This document shows, in pieces, positions 34,307 to 41,667 of a stretch of 64,000 bases of DNA. Source of the stretch: JBGPTF01 sp041490445 (GTDB lineage: Bacteria > Acidobacteriota > Terriglobia > Acidiferrales > UBA7541); the NCBI GenBank assembly GCA_041490445.1, contig JBGPTF010000004.1, positions 174,950 through 238,949 of the forward strand, read 5' to 3'. Numbering within the stretch: position 1 is the stretch's first letter; each line of letters starts with the position of its first letter. The position numbers were made by a program, and so were the translations under genes. The notes beneath the pieces are model-generated. The model did no database searches. It was not told the origin of the DNA and worked only from the letters and a program-made list of their open reading frames with translations.

Positions 34307-35083
34307 TCAGGGTGTGATGGCAATGGCGCGAACGGGACTGCCCGAGCCATTGATGATTTTCAGCGGCGCGGCGATGACAACGGCGCCCACCGGCGGAAGC
34401 TGATCGAGGTTGCAGAGTCCCGCGAGACCAAACCTTCCGCTGCCGTGCATCAGGTAGTGGTTCGAAAACGGCGGATCAAACGTCGCGGCGAGCCCTGCAT
34501 CGGTGCCGACGGTTTCAACGCCGACGCCGAGCACGTCCCTTTCTTTGGCGAGAAACTCCGAACATTCCTTTGCCCAGCCGGGAGTGTGCGGCCCGCATTC
34601 CTGCAAGTTGATGTAGTGCACCGGGTCCGTCCGCTTCGACCAGCCCGTTTGCAGCAGAACCCACGCGGCCGCGGGGATGCGGCCATGCTTCTGTTCCCAC
34701 GCGACGACCTGCGACGGCGTGAGAAGAAAATTGGGATCGCGCTCGACTTCGGCGGTGACGTCAATCACGCAGGCGGGCCCGATGAATTTTGCCGGTGCAA
34801 TGCGGTCCACGGAATTGTCCGGCAAGTCTTTTCCTGAAATCCAGTGGACCGGCGCGTCGAAGTGCGTGCCGGTGTGCTCGCCGGTTTCGAAGGCGTTCCA
34901 ATACCATGCGGGGCCGCGCTCATCGTAGCGGGAAAGCTCCCAGATCCTGAACGGCGGCGAGTTGATCCACTGTGGAGGTATCGGAATGCGAGGCGTGTCC
35001 GGACCGAGGGTCTGTGTTAAGTCAACAACGCGCAGGCGACCGGCGCGCAGCTCGTGAATCAGTTCCTGCAGGACGCGTGACAT
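34307..35083 (-). CDS. Cyclase/kynurenine-formamidase-family hydrolase
   Basis: 258 residues of the cyclase family (metal-dependent, KynB-like fold). The signature HTGTHFDAPVHW, followed by acidic residues, supplies the zinc/manganese ligands. DLTQTLGPDTPRIPIPP near the N-terminus and VGVETVGTDAG in the middle fit the family. The substrate is not readable; members open or form cyclic amides or lactones. It begins 23 bases after the ThDP-decarboxylase beta subunit, with GGGGAAGGA ahead of ATG 35083, so the three genes form an operon. Confidence 0.9.
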   Translation of the reverse strand: MSRVLQELIHELRAGRLRVVDLTQTLGPDTPRIPIPPQWINSPPFRIWELSRYDERGPAWYWNAFETGEHTGTHFDAPVHWISGKDLPDNSVDRIAPAKFIGPACVIDVTAEVERDPNFLLTPSQVVAWEQKHGRIPAAAWVLLQTGWSKRTDPVHYINLQECGPHTPGWAKECSEFLAKERDVLGVGVETVGTDAGLAATFDPPFSNHYLMHGSGRFGLAGLCNLDQLPPVGAVVIAAPLKIINGSGSPVRAIAITP

Positions 35084-35106
35084 GAGTCCTTCCCCGGAGA
35101 AATTTG

Positions 35107-35691
35107 TTATGGAGTTATCTGGCGGCGTTTCCACGATTCGATGCAGCGCTGAAACTGAAAACGGTTCTCGAGCAGCGCGAGACCCGTGACGTATTTCGAT
35201 GGGCCGGTGGCGTCCACTTTGGCGACGATCGTCACGAGCTCGTGCGCGCGGAATGCATCCGCGACGGCAGTGCGAAACTCGTCGAGGGTGCGCACGGTGG
35301 CCGCGCGCGGAATTCCGGAAGCGCGCGCGAGGCCTTCGAGGTCCGTACCCGTGGAAGTCGCCGTGGGGAAGCCGCCGACGGAAAGCAGGCTCTCGTTGTC
35401 GAAGACGATGTGCAGGAGATTTTTCGGCCGGTAACGCGCCATCGTGCTGAGGGTGCCGAGATTCATCAGCAGTGAGCCGTCACCGTCAAGAACGACAACG
35501 GGGTGCTCCGGCAAACAGAGTGCGAGGCCGAGGCCGGTGGAGGAGGCGAGGCCCATCGCGTGCTGCAAATAAAAGAAGTTCTCGCGGTGACCCAGCTCCT
35601 GCAGCTCCGCTGCGACCGCGCCCATGATCGTGACGACGAGGCATTTTTCGAGCTCCTGATAAATTGCACGCAAACAATCGAGGCGCTTCAC
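35107..35691 (-). CDS. ThDP-dependent decarboxylase beta subunit (ComE-like)
   Basis: 194 residues matching the catalytic ThDP-binding half of sulfopyruvate/phosphonopyruvate decarboxylases. The ThDP motif is VVLDGDGSLLMNLGTLSTMARYRPKNLLHIVFDN (GDG followed by the distal N), and the N-terminal helix has YLQHAMGLASSTGLGLAL. It starts at a GTG that overlaps the alpha-subunit TGA (GTGA), which indicates tight translational coupling and a 1:1 complex. A longer open frame upstream is antisense-like and arginine-rich and is not part of the protein. The keto-acid substrate is undetermined; no phosphonate or coenzyme M genes are nearby. Confidence 0.88.
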   Translation of the reverse strand: MKRLDCLRAIYQELEKCLVVTIMGAVAAELQELGHRENFFYLQHAMGLASSTGLGLALCLPEHPVVVLDGDGSLLMNLGTLSTMARYRPKNLLHIVFDNESLLSVGGFPTATSTGTDLEGLARASGIPRAATVRTLDEFRTAVADAFRAHELVTIVAKVDATGPSKYVTGLALLENRFQFQRCIESWKRRQITP

Positions 35692-36203
35692 GCTTCCTCC
35701 CACATCAACTCGCGCGTGAGGAGCAGCGCCACGGGTTGCAAGCTGCTTTCGGCCAGCGTCTGGGCCTCGCGGACTTTCGCCGCGACGTCTTCTGGCATGT
35801 GCAGCGCGAGGTAAGGGATGCGAAGAGCGCGGAGAACGGGCTCGGTCACGTTGCCGCCCTCGGTCTGCCAGGGGTCGCGCTCGCCGAAGGTGCCGCGGTA
35901 GGTGATGAGCATCAGCAGCGGAATCTTGTAGAGATGCGCGAAGGAGACGATGCCGTTGACGGCGGCGAGGAAGCCGTGGTTCTGCATGAGCATTGCCGAC
36001 TTGACGCCGGCGAAATGCGCGCCCGCCGAAAGTCCCACGCCTTCTTCCTCCTTGGCGAGGCGGACCAGGGTCATCTGCGGGTCGTCTTCGGCCATGCGAA
36101 TCAGGTGGACGAGCCAGGTCTCCGGAAGTGCGGAGACCAGGCGAACGCCGCATGATTTTAACGCGTCATAGACAATCTTCGAATTGGAGAGGGAGACGGG
36201 CAT
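35688..36203 (-). CDS. ThDP-dependent decarboxylase alpha subunit (ComD-like)
   Basis: 171 residues matching the pyrimidine-binding half of sulfopyruvate/phosphonopyruvate decarboxylase. It opens with SKIVYDALKSCGVRLVSALPETWL and has the conserved glutamate region VRLAKEEEGVGLSAGAHFAGVKSAMLMQNHG, where one Glu would activate ThDP; RGTFGERDPWQTEGG follows. In single-chain enzymes this half precedes the ComE-like half; here it is a separate gene, the first of a three-gene operon with the beta subunit and a cyclase. ATG 36203 (MPVSLSN) is preferred to an upstream in-frame codon at 36233. Confidence 0.87.
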   Translation of the reverse strand: MPVSLSNSKIVYDALKSCGVRLVSALPETWLVHLIRMAEDDPQMTLVRLAKEEEGVGLSAGAHFAGVKSAMLMQNHGFLAAVNGIVSFAHLYKIPLLMLITYRGTFGERDPWQTEGGNVTEPVLRALRIPYLALHMPEDVAAKVREAQTLAESSLQPVALLLTRELMWEEA

Positions 36204-36336
36204 TTCCTGCGGCACTCCCGCGCGAGACGCCAACCGACCAAACCGAATGGGGACATAATTGCTTGAACCGGGCGCAAGGGGAACCAGCAGACTCGATTTT
36301 TTGGCGGCGCGCCCCGATGGAGGGGGGACTCAGGAA

Positions 36337-36573
36337 ATGGCAGAGGTAGCTTGCACGACGTGCGGGACGGTCTGGTCGGCGGGAAAATTCACGCCGGAGT
36401 CCAAAGAGTGCGGCGGCGGGGCGATGGAAGCGCCATGCTTGGTCTGTGGCGGGCGATGTGGCGCCGTATGGTTGCGCGCGGTCTCGGATTCACAATCAGA
36501 GCACCTGGGGCATTGGGCGGGGCGGTGCCGCTTGCCGGTGGAGGAGCAGCGCGCGCTGATGGAGAAGAAGTGA
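36337..36573 (+). CDS. Small cysteine-rich protein
   Basis: 78 residues with two Cys pairs, ACTTCGTVWSAGK and CLVCGGRCGAVW, which look like a single zinc-ribbon module, and a C-terminal charged helix (VEEQRALMEKK). AGGGGGG and CAGGA lie just ahead of ATG 36337. Function unknown. It converges on the glycosylase gene, with a 16-base gap. Confidence 0.6.
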   Translation: MAEVACTTCGTVWSAGKFTPESKECGGGAMEAPCLVCGGRCGAVWLRAVSDSQSEHLGHWAGRCRLPVEEQRALMEKK

Positions 36574-36589
36574 GAAGGCGGCACTCTTG

Positions 36590-37315
36590 TTAGGCGTCGT
36601 CGACGGGGTGATAGGAGGTCTTGAAGTAGCGGCAATCGAGCTGGAGCGGGCACTGGCCACAGAGCGGGCGCGAGGTTTTGCACAATTCCTTTCCGTGCCG
36701 GCGCAAGAGCTGATAGGCGCGGATGAGTGAATCGAAATCCGCCGGAAGCTGGTCCTGGAGGGCTTCCTGCGCAGCGCGATAGCTTGCCGAGTAATTCTTT
36801 TTTTCCTCGCTGAATCCGAGCCGGCGAACCACGCGCAGGCCATTGGAATCGAATGCGAGGACGCGGTGGCTGCGTGCGAAGAGCAGGATTTTTTCCGCGC
36901 CGGGATCACCGATGCCGGGAAACAGTTTCATGTCTTTCACGGCTTCGCGAAATGGTTTTTTCAAGGAGGCGCGCAGATTTCCCTTCAGGGCATTCTTTGC
37001 GATGTCCGCAACTTCCCTCATCTTTCGCACGCTGACCTCGGGAACGATGCTGCCCATGCGAGCAATTTCGAGGAGAGTTTCATCGGATGCCGCGAGAATT
37101 TTATCCGGGCGGAGCCCGACGCATTTTTTTAAGGCGGTGAACGCCGCCATGCGCCGCTCGTCGTTTGCCAGATAGACGACGTTTTCGAGAAGGATTTGCT
37201 CGAACGGATCGGTGACAACGGGAGGAGCTGGCCGGCCATAGTGTTTTTCAAGAAGGCCAAGGACAAACTGGAATTCTGACTTGGAGTTGGGGTGGGGCTG
37301 GCGTGGCGTTCTCAT
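36590..37315 (-). CDS. EndoIII-like HhH-GPD DNA glycosylase with Fe-S cluster
   Basis: 241 residues of the endonuclease III superfamily, expected to excise damaged bases. The helix-hairpin-helix is LFPGIGDPGAEKILLFA (131-147). The catalytic aspartate is Asp156 in VLAFDSNGL. A C-terminal 4Fe-4S loop has Cys212, Cys219, Cys222 and Cys228 in the canonical C-x6-C-x2-C-x5-C spacing. The Nth lysine that attacks C1' would fall at residue 138, but that residue is proline. It is therefore predicted to be monofunctional, without AP-lyase activity. It is divergent from the downstream amidase region. Confidence 0.88.
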   Translation of the reverse strand: MRTPRQPHPNSKSEFQFVLGLLEKHYGRPAPPVVTDPFEQILLENVVYLANDERRMAAFTALKKCVGLRPDKILAASDETLLEIARMGSIVPEVSVRKMREVADIAKNALKGNLRASLKKPFREAVKDMKLFPGIGDPGAEKILLFARSHRVLAFDSNGLRVVRRLGFSEEKKNYSASYRAAQEALQDQLPADFDSLIRAYQLLRRHGKELCKTSRPLCGQCPLQLDCRYFKTSYHPVDDA

Positions 37316-37472
37316 GCAAATCCTCGGACAGGAGAATTCGGGAATCGGTGCGAAAAGGTTTCAAACCGGCTCACAGATGCCCCTTCCCCTATCCTTCCCG
37401 GCTTCGGGGATTCGAGAGTTTGTGTCTCGACTCGAATGGAGCACGCTCCGCGAGTGCCGGGCGAAGTCAACA

Positions 37473-37516
37473 TTGAGATCCTTCGCCCATCCTCATCGGA
37501 TGGGCTCAGGGTGACC
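37473..37516. repeat. REP-like hairpin repeat, copy 2
   Basis: This is the best-preserved copy: TTGAGATCCTTCGCCCATCC continuing through TCATCGGATGGGCTCAGG. GCCCATCC pairs perfectly with GGATGGGC around the 4-5-base loop. It lies in the gene-free stretch 37316-37883, which otherwise shows only the amidase ribosome-binding region at its right edge. Confidence 0.8.
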
Positions 37517-37883
37517 GTCTGCGCATTCACGTGAAAATCCATTCCAAGATGTCCTGGCAACCGCATCGCCTTCGTGCCCGTTACGGCGAATCTCGGCCGC
37601 GACTAGTGTACTGTCCCGGAATGCTCGAATGGAAGTTGGTCATGTTCAGGGGCCGAAGTCCAGGAAAGGGTAATAAGAGGAATCCGCTTCTTTCGCGACT
37701 CCCTCGGCTGTGCCCGGGAGAAATTTCGCCGCGACCCACAGAGCCAAAGGGGTTTTTCGGCGGCCGGTTAGACGGCTTCGGTTGCGAAAGGAAGGGCCAT
37801 CTTGCGGCCTGGCGGGGCATTCGTGCTATTGCCGTCTGCGGGCATGGAGTAGACTAGCGCCCGATTTGCGGAGGATTTTTCCG

Positions 37884-38981
37884 ATGAAGAACGCCGTTTG
37901 CGCGATTGCCATTCTCGTTTTTGCTGCTGCGGGCTGGTGCCAGGCGCAGGATAAGAGCGCCGGGGCAAAGCCCGGGTTCTACAAACTGGAGCCGACGCCG
38001 AAAACGGTGGCGTGGGGGTATTACAGCGCCGCGGCGGCGCCGGTGCTGCGGGTCAAGTCCGGCGATACCGTGCAGATTCGCACGCTGCTCACGTCGAGCC
38101 CGACGCGGCTCGAGGGCGCCGGGGTTCCGCCTGCCCAGGTGGAACAGGCGCTGCGCGACATCTACGAAAAGGTGACGGACAAAGGGCCGGGCGGCCACAT
38201 TCTGACCGGGCCGATATACGTGGAAGGCGCGGAACCGGGCGACGTGCTCGAGGTCCGGATCTTGGCGATCCGGCTGGCGATTCCTTACGCGTACAACGGG
38301 CACGGCGAGAAGAACGGATACCTTGCGGAGGAATTTCCGAAACCCCTCATGAAGATTGTCCCGCTCGACCGAAAACGCATGGTGGGACGCTTCGCAGCGG
38401 GCGTGGAGATTCCGCTGCATCCGTTTTTCGGCAGCATGGGAATCGCGCCGCCGCCCGCGGCCGGGCGAGTGAGCAGTAATCCGCCAGGCGTGCACGCGGG
38501 AAACCTGGACAACAAGTGGCTGGTTGCGGGGACGAAACTCTACCTGCCAGTGAATGCACCAGGCGCGCTATTCGAAGCCGGCGACGGCCATGCCGCGCAG
38601 GGCGACGGCGAGGTGGACCAGACCGCGCTCGAGACTTCCCTGATTGGGACGTTTCAGTTTGTCGTTCATAAGGATATGCATCTGGATTGGCCGCGCGGGG
38701 AGACGCCGACTCATTACATCACCATGGGGATGAACGAGGATCTGAACGCAGCGACGAAGCAGGCGGTTCTCCAGATGGTTGATTTTCTGGCGAGTGAAAA
38801 GCATCTGAGCCGCGACGATGCTTACGCGCTCGCGAGCGTCGCCGGTGATTTGCACATCACCGAACTGGTGGACGGCAACAAGGGGGTGCACATGATGCTG
38901 CCCAAAGCGATTTTCGCCGGCGGGCACAGCATGGCGGCGGGAAAGCAAGCGGCAAAACCAAAAACACAAGGAAGCCACTGA
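37884..38981 (+). CDS. Secreted acetamidase/formamidase-family protein
   Basis: 365 residues of the FmdA/AmdA family with a signal peptide (MKNAVCAIAILVFAAAGWCQAQ). Family motifs: VLRVKSGDTVQIRTL, GHILTGPIYVEGAEPGDVLEVRIL, HPFFGSMGIAPP, PPGVHAGNLDNKWLVAGTKLYLPV, and GDGHAAQGDGEV with the metal-ligand His/Asp set. Cytoplasmic relatives hydrolyse formamide or acetamide to ammonia; export here suggests extracellular amide scavenging (inference). GGAGG at 37870-37874 fixes ATG 37884. Confidence 0.9.
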   Translation: MKNAVCAIAILVFAAAGWCQAQDKSAGAKPGFYKLEPTPKTVAWGYYSAAAAPVLRVKSGDTVQIRTLLTSSPTRLEGAGVPPAQVEQALRDIYEKVTDKGPGGHILTGPIYVEGAEPGDVLEVRILAIRLAIPYAYNGHGEKNGYLAEEFPKPLMKIVPLDRKRMVGRFAAGVEIPLHPFFGSMGIAPPPAAGRVSSNPPGVHAGNLDNKWLVAGTKLYLPVNAPGALFEAGDGHAAQGDGEVDQTALETSLIGTFQFVVHKDMHLDWPRGETPTHYITMGMNEDLNAATKQAVLQMVDFLASEKHLSRDDAYALASVAGDLHITELVDGNKGVHMMLPKAIFAGGHSMAAGKQAAKPKTQGSH

Positions 38982-39019
38982 GCGCCGCGTGCGGAGAGTG
39001 AGGAAGGAGAATTTCTCGC

Positions 39020-39070
39020 TGTCATCCTGAGGGGCAGGCGGTTTAGCGCCGCAGCCGGAAGATCTCGACT
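39020..39070. repeat. Diverged inverse REP-like element
   Basis: It begins GTCATCCTGAGG and ends GGAAGATCTCGACTG, which is the reverse complement of the outer arms of the other copies, with a different hairpin core (GGCG-GTTTA-CGCC type). It lies 26 bases from copy 3, so the two form an inverted pair in the 38982-39165 gap. Confidence 0.5.
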
Positions 39071-39095
39071 GCCAATGTGTGCAAGACTCATGACG

Positions 39096-39132
39096 TTGAG
39101 ATCCTTCACCCATCCTCGTCGAATGGGTAAAG
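39096..39132. repeat. REP-like hairpin repeat, copy 3
   Basis: TTGAGATCCTTCACCCATCC then TCGTCGAATGGGTAAAGGA. The outer stem pair is A-T where copy 2 has G-C, a compensatory change that supports conservation of the hairpin rather than of sequence alone. Confidence 0.7.
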
Positions 39133-39165
39133 GAGTACATCACGGAGGCGTTATCCGGCAGGAAT

Positions 39166-40260
39166 TTAGTGGGTCTGGCTGTTTTCCGCCCAGCACCAGT
39201 GGACGAAGTTCGGCGTGAAGCGGCTGGCGACCGCCGCAGGGACATCGGATTCGCTCAACTGGTGGAAATCGAAATGGATCTCGCCATTCGGGCCGACGGT
39301 GCCGAGCAGGTAGCCATAGACATCTGTTTTCGCCGCGCGGGCGTCGCCGGCTTTTTCGGGCAGGGCATAGCGGACGGCGCCGGCAGTGCCAATGATCCAG
39401 CCGGGCAGCACGCCTCCGTGCGACCGCCAGTACTCCGTGTTGTAGATGTTCTCCATGTAGAAGTGCGAGTGGCTGGCGAGAACGTAGACATGCTTGTGGG
39501 CTTCGTTCTGCGCCCGCAGCAGGTCTGCATAGACGCGGCGGCCGCTTTCCGTGCCTTGGGCTGATTCGTTCATACTGTGGCTGTAGGAGATGCTCTCGGG
39601 GAGGGCGCGGTGCGTTCCCACGACGAGAGCGGTGATTTGGGGATTTGTTTCGGCGCGCTTGATGACGCCTTCGACCCAATGAAGCTGCGCGGCATCGAAC
39701 TGTTCCTCGGAAGCGTTGTCGAGATAAATGAAATCCACGCCCTTTTCGATCCAGTGGTAGTAGGTCTTCACCCGGTGATTGCGCGGGCCATCGAGCTCGC
39801 GCTGTTTTTGAATGGCGGGCGCGTTGAGCCAGTCGGCGAATTGCGCGATGAATTCTTCGCGGGACTTCGGCGAAATGGTTTCATGATTGCCGATGCCGAG
39901 AAAAAACGGAGTTGCGCCGAAGGGAGCGATCTGGTTTTCGATGAAGTCTTCCCAAGCAATGCCTTCGTACTGATAGATCGTCATGGGCTTCGCCAGGTGT
40001 TCCGGCTCGTGCTGCATGTCTTCGTCGAAAGTGTAGATGGCGCGCAAATCGCCGAGGTGCCAGTAGAACAAGATGTCGTGCTGGAGCGCGCTTGCGGCGA
40101 TGGCCGGCATGACCACGTCGCCACAGTTGCGCGAATCGCCGGAGGCGGCGAAGCGCCACCCTTCGCCGCTCGTCTGCGTCCTGGCGGCATTTCCCCAGAG
40201 GCTCGCACCGGCCAGGGCAAGCACAACGACAGCCGCTGCTCCAATGATTTTCCGCAACAT
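39166..40260 (-). CDS. Secreted metallophosphatase
   Basis: 364 residues with a signal peptide (MLRKIIGAAAVVVLALAGASLWG). The calcineurin-like phosphoesterase metal motifs appear in order: ASGDSRNCGD, YWHLGDLR, FFLGIGNHE, VVGTHRALPES, and LASHSHFYMENIY (GHSH-like). It would hydrolyse a phosphoester in the periplasm; the substrate is unknown. GGGGGGAGCAGCG ahead of ATG 40260 is a strong ribosome-binding site. Two near-identical 16-base direct repeats lie 36-69 bases upstream. It is divergent from the aminotransferase at 40453. Confidence 0.9.
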   Translation of the reverse strand: MLRKIIGAAAVVVLALAGASLWGNAARTQTSGEGWRFAASGDSRNCGDVVMPAIAASALQHDILFYWHLGDLRAIYTFDEDMQHEPEHLAKPMTIYQYEGIAWEDFIENQIAPFGATPFFLGIGNHETISPKSREEFIAQFADWLNAPAIQKQRELDGPRNHRVKTYYHWIEKGVDFIYLDNASEEQFDAAQLHWVEGVIKRAETNPQITALVVGTHRALPESISYSHSMNESAQGTESGRRVYADLLRAQNEAHKHVYVLASHSHFYMENIYNTEYWRSHGGVLPGWIIGTAGAVRYALPEKAGDARAAKTDVYGYLLGTVGPNGEIHFDFHQLSESDVPAAVASRFTPNFVHWCWAENSQTH

Positions 40261-40295
40261 CGCTGCTCCCCCCTTCCGGCTCGCTGGTCCAAGGC

Positions 40296-40329
40296 CTTGT
40301 AAGACACCGCGAACTTGTAAGATACCGCG
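40296..40329. repeat. Twin 16-base direct repeat in a divergent promoter region
   Basis: CTTGTAAGACACCGCG at 40296-40311 and CTTGTAAGATACCGCG at 40314-40329 differ at one base and start 18 bases apart. They lie between the divergent metallophosphatase and aminotransferase genes. They could be paired regulator sites or a slippage duplication. Confidence 0.5.
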
Positions 40330-40452
40330 GCTCGGGGCGCGGCGCCACCACTCCTCGCAGCGCCGGCTGCTGCGTTTGACGGTGTCCTGCCGTACACTCT
40401 TCTTTCGCGCCTGAGGCAGCGCGGCGCGCGATGTGTTTTGCCGAGGTGGACC

Positions 40453-41574
40453 GTGCAGATTACGCCGTTTGAACTGGAGCGCTGGCAATCGGTTTGGGAG
40501 AACCAGGTCGAGTTGAACATTTCCGAGAGCGGGATACTCCCGCTGAGCGTTAGAGAACTGGTGGACGATCCGGCGGAGCTCGAGCGCGTACTCCGCGTGC
40601 CGCTTGGCTATCCGCAGACGAATGGGACGGAGGCGCTGCGAGCAAACATCGCATCGCTCTACCCGGAGGCGGGCGCGGAGAACGTGCTGGTGACGTGCGG
40701 CTGCTCCGAGGCGAATTTCATCGCGACGTGGTCACAGATCGAGCGCGGCGACGAAGTCATCTTCATGGCGCCGAATTACATGCAAGTGGACGGGCTCGCG
40801 CGCGCGTTCGGCGCTACGGTGAAGCGATGGCCGCTGCGCGAAGAGTTGCGCTGGGCTCCCGACCTTGACGAGCTGCGCCGGCTGGTGACGCCGCAGACGC
40901 GGTTGATTGCCGTTTGCAATCCGAATAATCCGACCGGCGCCTCATTGAGCGAAGACGCGATCCGGCAGATTTGCGCGGCGGCGACGAAAGTGGGCGCGAC
41001 GATCCTGGCCGATGAGGTTTACCGTGGCGCGGAATTCGAGGGCGGGCTGTCGCCGACTTTCTGGGGGCGTTACGAACGGGTGATTTGCACCGGAGGACTT
41101 TCGAAGGCCTACGGCCTGCCGGGATTGCGGACCGGCTGGGTGATCGGCTCGCAGAAGCTGGTGGAAAGGCTGTGGGGTTATCACGATTATACGAGCATCG
41201 GCCCGGCTATGCTGACGGATGGTTTGGCAACGCTTGCGCTTGCGCCGGGCAGACGGGAGAGAATTCTGGCGCGCACGAAGCGCATCTTGCACCAGAACTA
41301 TCCCGCGGTGAGCGAATGGCTGGGACATCATCGCGAGCAGTTCACGCACGTGCCGCCGCGCGCCGGAGCGATCGCGTGGATCGGATGCCGCGACGGCAGA
41401 AACACGGCGCAGTTCGCCGAGGAGATGCGCGTTCGGAAGAGTGTGCTGCTGGTGCCGGGAGAGCAGCTCGGGATGCCGTCGTATCTGCGCATCGGGTTCG
41501 GCGGTGACGCCGCGCATCTCCGGCGGGCCTTCGCGCGGATTGACGAAGCGTTTGCCGCAGTTGCGCGCGGCTGA
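40453..41574 (+). CDS. PLP-dependent class I/II aminotransferase
   Basis: 373-residue fold-type I aminotransferase, cytoplasmic. Motifs: VTCGCSEANF, FMAPNYMQVDG, VCNPNNPTGASLSE, ADEVYRGAEF, and the PLP-binding Lys in ICTGGLSKAYGLPGLRTGWVIG. It resembles the aspartate/capreomycidine-synthase-like branch rather than HisC. The substrate is unknown. GTG 40453 is preferred because GAGGTGG sits just upstream; the in-frame TTG at 40438 would precede that box. It is followed by the S9 peptidase on the same strand. Confidence 0.88.
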   Translation: MQITPFELERWQSVWENQVELNISESGILPLSVRELVDDPAELERVLRVPLGYPQTNGTEALRANIASLYPEAGAENVLVTCGCSEANFIATWSQIERGDEVIFMAPNYMQVDGLARAFGATVKRWPLREELRWAPDLDELRRLVTPQTRLIAVCNPNNPTGASLSEDAIRQICAAATKVGATILADEVYRGAEFEGGLSPTFWGRYERVICTGGLSKAYGLPGLRTGWVIGSQKLVERLWGYHDYTSIGPAMLTDGLATLALAPGRRERILARTKRILHQNYPAVSEWLGHHREQFTHVPPRAGAIAWIGCRDGRNTAQFAEEMRVRKSVLLVPGEQLGMPSYLRIGFGGDAAHLRRAFARIDEAFAAVARG

Positions 41575-41667
41575 ACCGGCTCGCTATACTCCGCGCCGTT
41601 CCGCGGAAGTTGCGACGGCGTGTAGTCTTCGGATCGCAGTACATCGAGATCCAGAGGAGAGAGAATC

